Shown here piece after piece: positions 1 to 7,548 of a stretch of 9,499 nt of DNA (position 1 is the first letter of the stretch; every line of letters begins with the position of its first letter). The stretch lies in NCBI GenBank assembly GCA_017441965.1, contig JAFSBF010000048.1, positions 1-9,499 on the forward strand, read 5' to 3'. Origin of the DNA: Clostridia bacterium (GTDB lineage: Bacteria > Bacillota > Clostridia > UMGS1883). The notes beneath the pieces are model-generated. The model saw only the letters and a list, made by a program, of their open reading frames with translations. It did no database searches and had not been told where the DNA came from. The position numbers and the translations under genes were made by a program.

Positions 1-80
1 AATATAGGTTTTATTTATTTAAACTCTTTTTAAACAGCAATAATTTATGATAAATACCTTTATAAAGCCATAAAAAGCAC

Positions 81-138
81 TTATTAACAAATTAAACCTT
101 ACTACTTATACTTTTAATAAATATATTATTATATAATA
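81..138 (+). other. Candidate origin-unwinding module (DnaA box, DnaA-trio, AT-rich tract)
   Basis: TTATTAACA at 81-89 matches the DnaA box TTATCCACA at 7 of 9 positions. Nine bases later comes the run TTA CTA CTT ATA CTT TTA (99-116), which resembles the DnaA-trio triplets (top-strand CTA/TTA with CTT variants) of the B. subtilis basal unwinding system. Positions 116-140 contain only A and T and would melt easily. The order box, trio, AT tract and their orientation match the B. subtilis dnaA-dnaN spacer as I recall it. The box is weak, only one is visible, and dnaA is outside the window, so this is a structural analogy. Stronger DnaA boxes could lie upstream of position 1. Positions 1-80 are AT-rich with no gene or clear signal that I can see. 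Confidence 0.45.
106..137 (+). promoter_or_regulatory. Possible dnaN promoter
   Basis: TATAAT at 132-137 is a perfect sigma-A -10 hexamer and would start transcription near 144, about 25 bases before the dnaN ATG. The -35 is poor: TTATAC at 106-111 lies 20 bases upstream, and TACTTT at 109-114 has a 17-base spacer but a weak match. The hexamer sits in an all-A/T tract, so a chance match is quite possible and dnaN may instead be read from a dnaA promoter. Confidence 0.3.
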
Positions 139-152
139 ATGATTTTTTCACC

Positions 153-160
153 GGAAAGGA
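153..160 (+). promoter_or_regulatory. dnaN ribosome binding site, decides the start
   Basis: GGAAAGGA ends 8 bases before the ATG at 169. The in-frame ATGs at 139 and 160 are upstream of or touching this site, so they lack usable spacing. The start at 169 also gives the N-terminus MKFYC, matching the family start. Confidence 0.8.
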
Positions 161-168
161 TGTATAAA

Positions 169-1269
169 ATGAAATTTTACTGTGATACAAAATGTCTTAA
201 TGAGGCAATAAGTATTGTTTCAAAAGCTGTTGCTGTAAAATCACCCATTCCTCATCTTGAGGGTATACTTCTTACTGCCCAGGGAGGTACTCTTACTCTT
301 TTGGGAAATAACCTTGAAATATCCATTAAAACATCCATCAGCGCAAACATAAGTGAAGAGGGAAGTATAGTTCTTAATGCAAAAATGTTTTCAGATATTG
401 TAAGAAAGCTTCCGCAGGATGTTTGTGAAGTATTTTCAAATGAAAAAAATAATGTTTCAATAAACTGCCTTAATGCAGATTATAAGATAGTAGGACTTAA
501 TGCAGAGGAATTTCCTCAGCCTCCGCAGATTGCTAAAAAGAGCAGTGTAAATATAAAAAGCGATAAGCTGCGTGAAATAATAGGTAAAACATTATTTTCA
601 GTTTCTCTTGATAATGCGAGAAAAATTCTTACAGGCTCTCTTTATGAAATAAAAAATAATATTCTTACTGTTGTAGCCGTTGACGGATACAGACTTGCTC
701 TTACCAAAATGGAGCTTGATGGAGAATATAATGATGCTAAATTTATTATTCCCGGAAAAACGCAGAGTGAGATTTCAAAAATAATAAGCGGAAGTAACGA
801 GGAAAATATAAATATTTCATTCAGTGAAAACTACGCTCTTATAGAGGGTGAAGGAATAACAATTACTTCAAGACTTATTGAGGGTGAATTTTTCTCCTAT
901 AGAAATACAATTCCCTCTGAATCAAAATATATTGTAAAGACAGATTGCTATTCATTCAGTAAGGCAATTGAAAGAGTTGAGCCTATTATTGATGAAGTAA
1001 GTAAGAACTGTGTTCGTTTTAAATTTGAAGACGGAAAAATTATAATAAGCTGTGAAACAGTGCTCGGAAAAGTAAATGATGTTGTAGAATGTGATTATTA
1101 CGGAGAAAGCCTTGAGATAGGGTTTAACTACAAATATCTTCACGATGCAGTTTCAAGGTGTGAGGGTGATGAAATAGAGCTTAAAATGAATTCTCCCTTT
1201 AATCCTCTTATAATAAATTCAACAGATGATGACAGCTATTTGTTTATGGTTCTTCCGGTACGTATATAA
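169..1269 (+). CDS. dnaN: DNA polymerase III beta subunit (sliding clamp)
   Basis: The product is the ring-shaped processivity clamp. A homodimer encircles DNA and tethers PolC/DnaE, MutS, ligase and other partners at the fork. The 366-residue length is normal for the family (three similar domains of about 120 residues). The N-terminus MKFYCDTKCLNEAISIVSKA, the EFPQPP segment near residue 117, the DGYRLAL segment at 172-178 (family ATDGHRLA) and the C-terminal LFMVLPVRI, which forms part of the partner-peptide groove, are all typical. The start at 169 is chosen over in-frame ATGs at 139 and 160 because GGAAAGGA lies 8 bases upstream of it and the protein then begins as in homologues. It is the first gene of the visible cluster, followed after 14 bases by yaaA. 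No disruption is seen. Confidence 0.97.
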   Translation: MKFYCDTKCLNEAISIVSKAVAVKSPIPHLEGILLTAQGGTLTLLGNNLEISIKTSISANISEEGSIVLNAKMFSDIVRKLPQDVCEVFSNEKNNVSINCLNADYKIVGLNAEEFPQPPQIAKKSSVNIKSDKLREIIGKTLFSVSLDNARKILTGSLYEIKNNILTVVAVDGYRLALTKMELDGEYNDAKFIIPGKTQSEISKIISGSNEENINISFSENYALIEGEGITITSRLIEGEFFSYRNTIPSESKYIVKTDCYSFSKAIERVEPIIDEVSKNCVRFKFEDGKIIISCETVLGKVNDVVECDYYGESLEIGFNYKYLHDAVSRCEGDEIELKMNSPFNPLIINSTDDDSYLFMVLPVRI

Positions 1270-1283
1270 AAAGGAAAATAGTT

Positions 1284-1487
1284 ATGATAATAGAAATAAA
1301 TACAGAATTTATAAAGCTTGACAGTGCGCTTAAATACTGCGGCGTTGCCGAAAACGGTGCCCATGCAAAGGAAATGATTTTAAGCGGTGATGTAGAGGTA
1401 AACGGTGAAATCGAGCTTCGCCGTGGGAAAAAGCTTTATAAAGGTGATAAATTTAAAATATTTGATGAGGAATATGAAATAGGATGA
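1284..1487 (+). CDS. yaaA: Small S4-domain RNA-binding protein YaaA
   Basis: This 67-residue protein is essentially one S4 RNA-binding domain. Residues from about 10 (IKLDSALKYCG) through ILSGDVEVNGEIELRRGKKL and the closing YKGDKFKIF segment form the alpha-L motif shared with S4 proteins and RluD-type pseudouridine synthases. The B. subtilis gene in the same place, between dnaN and recF, is yaaA (also called rlbA), a ribosome-associated protein implicated in large-subunit maturation. It is unrelated to the E. coli gene named yaaA. AAGGA at 1271-1275 with an 8-base spacer supports the ATG at 1284. Its stop overlaps the recF start in an ATGA (1484-1487), which implies translational coupling. 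The family assignment is firm; the cellular role is taken from the homologue. Confidence 0.9.
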   Translation: MIIEINTEFIKLDSALKYCGVAENGAHAKEMILSGDVEVNGEIELRRGKKLYKGDKFKIFDEEYEIG

Positions 1488-2596
1488 AAGCTTCACAAAT
1501 AGAGCTTTATAATTTCAGAAATTATGAAAACGAAAAAATAAGCTTTGGTGATGAAATAAATATAATCTGCGGTGAAAACGGAATGGGAAAGACAAATATA
1601 CTTGAAGCAGTTTATTATTTTTCATACGGAAGAAGCTTTCGTTCAAGCGGCCGTGAAATAATAAAAGAAGGTCAGAGGGAAAGCCGTATAAAGCTTGATT
1701 TTGAAAGTAATGAAAGAAATTATGAAGGTGAAATAAAATTTTTAAGCGGTAAAAGAAAAGAAATTTACTTAAATGAGGTAGAGCTTAAAAAAACAAGTCA
1801 GCTTCTTGGAAATTTCATTTGTGTTCTTTTTACTCCTGATGAAATGAACATAATAAAGGGAATGCCGGAGGTAAGGCGAAAATTTTGTGACAGCGGTATT
1901 ATGCCCCTTCGTCCTCAATTTATAAAGGAGCTTATAAAATACAGAAATATTTTAAATCAGAAAACAGCTCTTTTAAAACAGAGAAATTATTCTACGCTTG
2001 ATATATGGAATGAAAAGCTCGCCGAAAGCGGCAGTAAAATTATGATGATGCGTAACAGCTATATTGAAAGAGTACTTGAAAAGGCAAAAATTTATCAAAA
2101 CGATATATCAGGCGGAAAAGAAGATTTATTAATAGAGTATAATCCATCTGTTAAGATGGGTGAAAACGCAGATGAAATAAAGGAAAATTTCTTTAATAAG
2201 CTTGAAGAATACAAAGAAAAGGAAAAAGAAAACCTTTTTTGTATGGTTGGAGTTCACCGTGACGAGATAGATTTTAGTATAAACGGTAAAAATGCAAAAA
2301 ATTATGCAAGTCAGGGACAGATAAGAACTGCAATTTTAAGCCTTAAATCGGCACAAATGGAAATAATAAAAGAGGAGAGCGGGTCGTATCCCGTAATGCT
2401 TCTTGACGATATACTAAGTGAGCTTGATAAAAAAAGACGTGATTTTCTTATATCACAGATAAGGGGTAAGCAGATTATAATAACCTGCACTGATATAGAA
2501 AACTCCTTTAAATCATATAACTCAAATATAATAAATATAAAAGACGGAAAAGTACAAAAGAAGCGTGCCGCTTCACCCATTTCGCATCCCGACTAA
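1484..2596 (+). CDS. recF: DNA replication and repair protein RecF
   Basis: RecF is an SMC-like ABC ATPase that works with RecO and RecR to place RecA on gapped DNA in recombinational repair. The 370-residue length is normal. The Walker A motif GENGMGKTN lies at residues 30-38 (Lys36), the ABC signature region SQGQIR at 276-281, and the Walker B/D-loop LLDDILSELD at 306-315 with the acidic pair D308-D309. The N-terminal LYNFRNYE is the usual RecF opening. The ATG shares four bases with the yaaA stop and there is no good Shine-Dalgarno in front of it, so translation probably depends on reinitiation after yaaA. The C-terminus is odd: after the expected NIKDGKVQKK end the frame continues as RAASPISHPD, encoded by locally more G+C-rich DNA that runs into the spacer. 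This may be an inserted repeat used as coding sequence. Confidence 0.96.
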   Translation: MKASQIELYNFRNYENEKISFGDEINIICGENGMGKTNILEAVYYFSYGRSFRSSGREIIKEGQRESRIKLDFESNERNYEGEIKFLSGKRKEIYLNEVELKKTSQLLGNFICVLFTPDEMNIIKGMPEVRRKFCDSGIMPLRPQFIKELIKYRNILNQKTALLKQRNYSTLDIWNEKLAESGSKIMMMRNSYIERVLEKAKIYQNDISGGKEDLLIEYNPSVKMGENADEIKENFFNKLEEYKEKEKENLFCMVGVHRDEIDFSINGKNAKNYASQGQIRTAILSLKSAQMEIIKEESGSYPVMLLDDILSELDKKRRDFLISQIRGKQIIITCTDIENSFKSYNSNIINIKDGKVQKKRAASPISHPD

Positions 2597-2638
2597 ATTC
2601 AAACAAGGCAAATGTCGCTCGCGATAAAGTTACGCAAA

Positions 2639-2652
2639 TTCCTATATAGGAA
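2639..2652. repeat. 14-bp perfect palindrome upstream of remB
   Basis: TTCCTATATAGGAA is self-complementary with no unpaired centre. It lies 4 bases before the remB ribosome binding site (2657-2663) in the 73-bp recF-remB spacer. It could be an operator for a dimeric regulator or a small hairpin. No T-run follows it, so it is not a terminator. The preceding bases 2597-2637 contain no gene that I can see. Confidence 0.5.
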
Positions 2653-2669
2653 AAAAAGGTGATTTTAAA

Positions 2670-2942
2670 ATGTTTCTTCATATTGGTGAGGGTAAGATTT
2701 TAAATAAAAAGGATATTGTGGCTGTTTTTGACCTTGAAACAACTTCTATAAGTAAAAAAACAAGGGAATTTATAAAGAAAAGTGAAAAAAATTCACTGAT
2801 AGAATACGTTTCGGATGAAATTCCAAAATCATATATAATTTGTAATTCAAAGGGAAAAACGAAAGTTTACATTTCACAGATATCATCTCAAACACTCTAT
2901 AAAAGAGCAGAAAGGATTGACGGATTTGGAACAGAAAATTAA
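2670..2942 (+). CDS. remB: RemA-family regulator RemB (YaaB, DUF370)
   Basis: This 90-residue protein has the DUF370/RemA-family pattern: the opening [23 protein letters not shown], the central [29 protein letters not shown] and a short tail. It matches B. subtilis YaaB/RemB, which also lies between recF and gyrB. RemA is a DNA-binding activator of biofilm-matrix and osmoprotection operons; RemB is linked to matrix gene expression in B. subtilis. Whether this organism uses it that way is unknown. AGGTGAT (2657-2663), a long match to the 16S anti-Shine-Dalgarno, with a 6-base spacer supports the ATG. Its last 17 bases overlap the inferred gyrB start, and its codons also carry the gyrB ribosome binding site. 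Confidence 0.88.
   Translation: MFLHIGEGKILNKKDIVAVFDLETTSISKKTREFIKKSEKNSLIEYVSDEIPKSYIICNSKGKTKVYISQISSQTLYKRAERIDGFGTEN
2910..2916 (+). promoter_or_regulatory. gyrB ribosome binding site inside remB, decides the start
   Basis: GAAAGGA lies within the 3' end of remB. It abuts the TTG at 2917 with no spacer, so that codon cannot be the start. It has an ideal 9-base spacer to the next in-frame TTG at 2926. Confidence 0.7.
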
Positions 2943-4866
2943 CACTGCCTACGACGAAAATCAAATACAGGTACTGGAAGGACTTGAAGCGGTAAGAAAA
3001 AGGCCCGGTATGTATATAGGCTCTACATCTGCAAGAGGACTTCATCATCTCGTTTATGAGATTGTGGATAACAGTATTGATGAGGCGCTTGCAGGATATT
3101 GTACACAGATAAATGTTACGCTCAACAAGGATAACAGTGTAACTGTCAAGGATAACGGAAGAGGTATGCCCCACGGAATACATCCGAAGATGGGTATATC
3201 TACTATTGACGTTATTTTTACAGTTCTTCACGCAGGCGGTAAGTTCGGCGGCGGAGGATATAAGGTATCAGGCGGTCTTCACGGCGTTGGTGCTTCTGTT
3301 GTAAATGCTCTTTCCACAAAGCTTGAGGTAGAGGTTCACGACGGTGAAAAGGTTTGGTTTCAAAGCTATACCCGCGGTGTTCCTGACGGCACTGTAAGAG
3401 AGATTGGAACAACCGACAGAACGGGAACTCAGGTTACTTTCTGGGCTGACGGTGAAATTTTTGAAGAAACAGTATATGATTATAATATTTTACTTAAAAG
3501 ACTTCGTGAGCAGGCATTTCTTAACGGTGGTATAAAGATAATATTTACCGATAAAAGGCAGGAGGAAGAGCACGAAGAAATTCTGCATTATGACGGAGGT
3601 ATAAAAAATTTCGTATCATACCTTTTTAATGATAAGAAAAGCAGAAAAGAAACTCTTGAAAATATACACGAAAATGTTATATATGTAAGCGGTGAGAAAA
3701 ACGGCAGTATGGCAGAGGTTGCGCTGCAGTGGAATAACGGATATGATGAAGTTATTGAATCATTTGCAAATAACATTTCGACTACAGAGGGCGGTACTCA
3801 CGAAACAGGATTTAAGTCCGCTCTTACAAAGGTGCTTTTTGAGTACGGAAAGAAGTACAAGCTTATAAAGGATACTGAGGAGCTTACGGGCGAAGATGCC
3901 AGAGAAGGTCTTATAGCCGTAATTTCTGTAAAGCTTGAAGAGCCGCAGTTTGAAGGACAGACAAAAACAAAGCTTGGTAATTCTGAAATGCGTTCGCTTG
4001 TGGAAAATATGGTAAAGGAAAAGCTTGCCGATTTTCTTGAGGAAAATCCCGATGTGGGAAGATCTGTTATAGAAAAGGCTCTTATGGCATCAAGGGCAAG
4101 ACTTGCCGCAAGAAAAGCAAGAGAAGCAACGAGAAAAACACCGCTTGGCTCTTCTACACTTCCCGGTAAGCTTACTGACTGTATTGTTAAAGACCCCACA
4201 AAAACTGAAATTTATATAGTAGAGGGTGACAGTGCGGGTGGCAGTGCCAAAAACGGACGTGACAGTAAGTATCAGGCTATACTTCCTCTTTGGGGTAAGA
4301 TGCTTAACGTAGAAAAAGCACGTGAGGATAAGGTATACGGAAATGATAAGCTAACTCCTGTAATTCAGGCACTTGGAACGGGAATAGGCGGAGAATTTAA
4401 CATAGAAAAGCTCAGATACGATAAAGTTATTATAATGGCCGATGCCGACGTTGACGGAGCGCATATACAGACACTCCTTTTAACCTTCTTTTTCAGATTT
4501 ATGCGTGAGCTTATAGAAACAGGGCATATATACCTTGCAAAACCGCCTCTTTATAAAGTAAGCAGAGGTAAAAAGAGTGAGGTTGCATTCAGTGACGAGG
4601 AAAGAGACCTTATAAGCGAACAGCTTAAAGGCGGAGACGAAAATGCAAAGGTTGATATAAGCCGCTATAAAGGTCTTGGTGAAATGAATCCTGAGGAGCT
4701 TTGGGAGACAACAATGGACCCCAAGAACAGAATTCTTTTAAAGGTTACTCTTGAGGATGCACAAAGGGCTGACGAAATATTCAGTATACTGATGGGTGAT
4801 GAGGTAGAGCCGAGACGTATTTTCATCGAGGAAAATGCGCAGTATGTTACTAACCTCGACGTATAA
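2926..4866 (+). CDS. gyrB: DNA gyrase subunit B
   Basis: This is the ATPase subunit of gyrase; with GyrA it introduces negative supercoils. The 646-residue length fits the Gram-positive form without the large E. coli insertion. The GHKL ATPase shows the catalytic-type E45 and N49 in [15 protein letters not shown]76 in DNGRGMP, and the glycine-rich [21 protein letters not shown] follows in the transducer domain. The TOPRIM domain has EGDSAGG from E433 and the metal-binding DADVD with D506, D508 and D510, then [20 protein letters not shown] and the tail [10 protein letters not shown] place the start at TTG 2926, 9 bases after GAAAGGA, overlapping remB by 17 bases; no ATG is available before MYIG. 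Phe145 replaces the Arg equivalent to E. coli R136, and Trp456 sits at the E. coli K447 position. Confidence 0.97.
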   Translation: MEQKINTAYDENQIQVLEGLEAVRKRPGMYIGSTSARGLHHLVYEIVDNSIDEALAGYCTQINVTLNKDNSVTVKDNGRGMPHGIHPKMGISTIDVIFTVLHAGGKFGGGGYKVSGGLHGVGASVVNALSTKLEVEVHDGEKVWFQSYTRGVPDGTVREIGTTDRTGTQVTFWADGEIFEETVYDYNILLKRLREQAFLNGGIKIIFTDKRQEEEHEEILHYDGGIKNFVSYLFNDKKSRKETLENIHENVIYVSGEKNGSMAEVALQWNNGYDEVIESFANNISTTEGGTHETGFKSALTKVLFEYGKKYKLIKDTEELTGEDAREGLIAVISVKLEEPQFEGQTKTKLGNSEMRSLVENMVKEKLADFLEENPDVGRSVIEKALMASRARLAARKAREATRKTPLGSSTLPGKLTDCIVKDPTKTEIYIVEGDSAGGSAKNGRDSKYQAILPLWGKMLNVEKAREDKVYGNDKLTPVIQALGTGIGGEFNIEKLRYDKVIIMADADVDGAHIQTLLLTFFFRFMRELIETGHIYLAKPPLYKVSRGKKSEVAFSDEERDLISEQLKGGDENAKVDISRYKGLGEMNPEELWETTMDPKNRILLKVTLEDAQRADEIFSILMGDEVEPRRIFIEENAQYVTNLDV

Positions 4867-4888
4867 AAGGATGACCTTGTCATCCTTT
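4866..4888. repeat. Perfect 10-bp inverted repeat after the gyrB stop
   Basis: The arms AAAGGATGAC (4866-4875) and its exact complement (4879-4888) flank the 3-base loop CTT. The repeat starts on the last base of the gyrB stop codon. It ends in TTTCG instead of a T-run, so it is a weak terminator candidate and may be an mRNA 3'-end stabiliser or processing site. The overlapping TTTCG-CAA-CGAAA (4886-4898) could form an alternative 5-bp hairpin. A related palindrome follows the gene ending at 8292. Confidence 0.65.
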
Positions 4889-4913
4889 CGCAACGAAAAG
4901 TTTCTAATTTTAC

Positions 4914-4936
4914 TGTTAAGGGGTTTCCCCTTAACA
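4914..4936. repeat. Perfect 10-bp inverted repeat in the gyrB-gyrA spacer
   Basis: TGTTAAGGGG (4914-4923) and its exact complement (4927-4936) flank the loop TTT. It is followed by ATCCCC, not T residues, so it does not look like an intrinsic terminator. A further partial pairing, CCC-CAAA-GGG, lies at 4940-4949. Together with the repeat at 4866-4888 it fills much of the 115-bp spacer, which otherwise holds only the gyrA ribosome binding site GAAAGGA (4965-4971). Confidence 0.65.
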
Positions 4937-4981
4937 ATCCCCAAAGGGAAAAGACCTTTTAGATGAAAGGAAAAATAAAAA

Positions 4982-7516
4982 ATGGCTAAACATAAGAAAT
5001 ACGAAGATTCACATTTTGAAGAATACTTTGATACACAAACCATTGTAAATATTGATATTGAAAAACGTATGAAAGAGGCATTCATTGACTATGCGATGAG
5101 TGTTATCGTAAGCCGTGCGCTCCCCGATGTGCGTGACGGTTTAAAGCCTGTTCACAGAAGAATTCTCTACTCAATGTATGAGGAAAATCTTACAAGTGAC
5201 AAACCGTTTTTCAAATCTGCAACTACCGTAGGTAATGTAATCGGTAGGTATCATCCCCACGGTGATGCCTCTGTTTACGATGCAATGGTAAGACTTGCGC
5301 AGGATTTCTCTATGAGATACCCTCTTATTGACGGTCACGGTAACTTCGGTAGTGTTGACGGTGACCCGCCGGCTGCATACCGTTATACAGAAGCGAGAAT
5401 GAGTAAGCTTTCCAATGTTCTCCTTGAAAATATTGAAAAGGACACGGTTGATTTTGCGCCAAACTTTGACGAAAAAAGAAAAGAGCCTACAATTCTTCCT
5501 ACCAGAATACCCACACTGCTCGTAAACGGAAGCAGTGGTATTGCAGTAGGTATGGCTACAAATATACCTCCGCATAACCTGACGGAGGTGCTTAACGGTG
5601 CAATTGCGCAGATTGATAATCCCGACATAACTGTTGAGGAGCTTATGGAGCATATTCAGGGACCTGATTTTCCGACAAGTGCAACAATTATGGGCAGAAG
5701 CGGTATAAGAAGTGCGTATAACACAGGCAGAGGAAAAATTATAATCCGTGCAAAGGCAGAAATAGAGGAGCATAAGGACGGCACATCATCAATTATTGTG
5801 ACAGAGCTTCCGTATCAGGTTAATAAAAAGATGCTCGTTGAGTCCATTGCAAATCTTGTTAAGGAAAAGAAAATAGAAGGTCTTTCTGATATTGATGACC
5901 ATTCATCAGACCGTGTCGGTATAAGACTTGAAATATTCTTAAAGCGTGATGCAAATGCGCAGGTTGTTTTAAATCAGCTTTATAAATATACAAGACTTCA
6001 GGACAGCTTTTCTGTAAATCTTCTTGCAATTCACGACGGAAAGCCTAAGACAATGGGTCTTAAAGAGGTACTCAGCCACTTTATTACATTCCAGGAAGAA
6101 ATCGTTACAAGGCGTACAAAGTATGATCTTGCAAAGGCAGAGGCGAGAATGCATATTCTCGAAGGACTTCGTATAGCACTTGCTAATATTGATGAAATCA
6201 TAGATGTTATCAGAAATTCGTATGATGATGCGAAGGAAAATCTGATGGCTCGTTTCGGACTTTCTGAAATTCAGGCACAGAGCGTTCTTGATATGCGTCT
6301 TGCGCAGCTTCAAAAGCTTAACGGTGAGAAGATTGAGGATGAGTACAGTGAGCTTACTGCAAAAACTCAGGAATATAAAAATCTTCTCTCCGATAAATCA
6401 CTTCTTTCAGAGCAGATTAAAAAGGAACTTGCTGAAATACGTGATAAGTTCGGTGACGAGAGAAGAACGGGCATCGAAAATGTAATGACGGAAATTGATA
6501 TAGAAGACCTTATTGAAGAAGAGGAAAGTGTAATAACTCTTACAAATGGCGGGTATATTAAACGTATGCCTACTTCTACCTATTCAAGTCAGCACCGTGG
6601 CGGTAAGGGAATTAAGGGTATGAGTACCAAGGAAGAGGATTTTGTGGAAAACATTACAGTTGCATCCACACACGATAATATGCTCTTCTTCACAAACAGA
6701 GGAAGAATGTACAGATTAAAGGGTTATCAGATACCTGAGGCAAGCAGGCAGGCAAAGGGAAGTGCTATTGTAAATCTTCTCCCCGTTGAAAAGGACGAAA
6801 AGGTTACTGCAATGATTGTACTTCGTGAGTTTGAGGATGATAAGTACCTTCTTATGTGTACACGCGGCGGCGTTATAAAGAAAACTGCCGTAACAGATTA
6901 TGACACCTCAAGAAAAGGCGGAATTATAGGTATTGTCCTTGATGAAGGGGACGAGCTTATAAAGGTTGAGCTTACAAATGGTGAGAACGAGGTTGTTATC
7001 GGTACAAATACAGGTATGGCTATACGCTTCAACGAAAAAGATGTACGCTCTATGGGCAGAGTAACACGTGGTGTTAAGGCTATTACTCTCAGGGGTGAGG
7101 ATTATATCATAGGAATGTGCCTTGCAAATGAGGATACACAGCTTCTTGCAGTAACTGAAAACGGTTACGGAAAGAGAACAGAGCTTTCTGAATACAGAGT
7201 GCAAAACCGTGGCGGTATAGGTATAAAGACTTATAAGTGCAGTGATATTACGGGTAATGTTGTAGGAATACGCTCCGTAAAGGATGACGAGGACATAATG
7301 ATAATAACATCTGAGGGTATTATTATAAGAATAGCCGCAAAGGATGTAAGCTCTATAGGAAGAAGCACCAAGGGCGTAAGGCTTATGCGCCTTTCTGAAG
7401 GAGTAAAGGTTGTTTCTATCGGTATAACAGAGCATGAAGAACCCGAAGAGGAAACAGAGGAAGTAACTCCTGAAAACACAGCAGCGGAAGCTCCCGAGGA
7501 AGAAAAAACAGAATAA
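4982..7516 (+). CDS. gyrA: DNA gyrase subunit A
   Basis: This is the DNA-cleaving subunit of gyrase; its active-site tyrosine forms the covalent 5'-phosphotyrosyl link during strand passage. The 844-residue length is normal. The opening [20 protein letters not shown] and the quinolone-pocket helix [10 protein letters not shown] (91-100) lead to R134 and catalytic Y135 in RYTEARM, offset by 13 from E. coli R121 and Y122. The tower and coiled-coil C-gate follow (for example [20 protein letters not shown]). The C-terminal beta-pinwheel starts near 520 and carries the DNA-wrapping GyrA box QHRGGKG at 537-543. The last 28 residues (817-844) are a strongly acidic tail; in E. coli the GyrA tail tunes supercoiling. 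Ala96 occupies the position of E. coli Ser83. GAAAGGA with a 10-base spacer supports the ATG. It is probably co-transcribed with gyrB despite the hairpin-rich spacer. Confidence 0.98.
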   Translation: MAKHKKYEDSHFEEYFDTQTIVNIDIEKRMKEAFIDYAMSVIVSRALPDVRDGLKPVHRRILYSMYEENLTSDKPFFKSATTVGNVIGRYHPHGDASVYDAMVRLAQDFSMRYPLIDGHGNFGSVDGDPPAAYRYTEARMSKLSNVLLENIEKDTVDFAPNFDEKRKEPTILPTRIPTLLVNGSSGIAVGMATNIPPHNLTEVLNGAIAQIDNPDITVEELMEHIQGPDFPTSATIMGRSGIRSAYNTGRGKIIIRAKAEIEEHKDGTSSIIVTELPYQVNKKMLVESIANLVKEKKIEGLSDIDDHSSDRVGIRLEIFLKRDANAQVVLNQLYKYTRLQDSFSVNLLAIHDGKPKTMGLKEVLSHFITFQEEIVTRRTKYDLAKAEARMHILEGLRIALANIDEIIDVIRNSYDDAKENLMARFGLSEIQAQSVLDMRLAQLQKLNGEKIEDEYSELTAKTQEYKNLLSDKSLLSEQIKKELAEIRDKFGDERRTGIENVMTEIDIEDLIEEEESVITLTNGGYIKRMPTSTYSSQHRGGKGIKGMSTKEEDFVENITVASTHDNMLFFTNRGRMYRLKGYQIPEASRQAKGSAIVNLLPVEKDEKVTAMIVLREFEDDKYLLMCTRGGVIKKTAVTDYDTSRKGGIIGIVLDEGDELIKVELTNGENEVVIGTNTGMAIRFNEKDVRSMGRVTRGVKAITLRGEDYIIGMCLANEDTQLLAVTENGYGKRTELSEYRVQNRGGIGIKTYKCSDITGNVVGIRSVKDDEDIMIITSEGIIIRIAAKDVSSIGRSTKGVRLMRLSEGVKVVSIGITEHEEPEEETEEVTPENTAAEAPEEEKTE

Positions 7517-7523
7517 TTTGATT

Positions 7524-7538
7524 TAGCCGTTTCGGCTA
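7524..7538. repeat. 6-bp inverted repeat abutting a ribosome binding site
   Basis: TAGCCG (7524-7529) and CGGCTA (7533-7538) pair perfectly around TTT, 7 bases after the gyrA stop. The last paired base is the first base of the Shine-Dalgarno-like AGGGTGAT (7538-7545) of the next gene. The hairpin could limit access to that site or process the mRNA; this is inference from position only. Confidence 0.5.
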
Positions 7539-7548
7539 GGGTGATTTT

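Noticed and set aside
1..80. Additional DnaA boxes in the first 80 bases
   Set aside because: Stretches such as TTATGATAA and TTATTTAAA match the box core too poorly to call in such AT-rich DNA.
139..168. Upstream in-frame ATGs at 139 and 160 as dnaN starts
   Set aside because: The ribosome binding site GGAAAGGA (153-160) lies after the first and against the second; the ATG at 169 has correct spacing and gives the family N-terminus.
2917..2925. TTG at 2917 as the gyrB start
   Set aside because: It directly abuts the Shine-Dalgarno GAAAGGA with zero spacing; TTG 2926 is 9 bases away.
4914..4936. Intrinsic terminator between gyrB and gyrA
   Set aside because: The stem is perfect but is followed by ATCCCC and no T-run, so termination is not supported.
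5171..5773. 200-codon antisense open frame opposite gyrA
   Set aside because: Its Cys/Tyr/Arg-rich translation has no domain pattern and it lies wholly across the conserved GyrA catalytic region; it is a shadow of gyrA codon bias.
6908..7435. 175-codon antisense open frame opposite the GyrA C-terminal domain
   Set aside because: The translation is Tyr/Cys/Ser-rich with no recognisable pattern, and no start signals were seen; it is a shadow frame.
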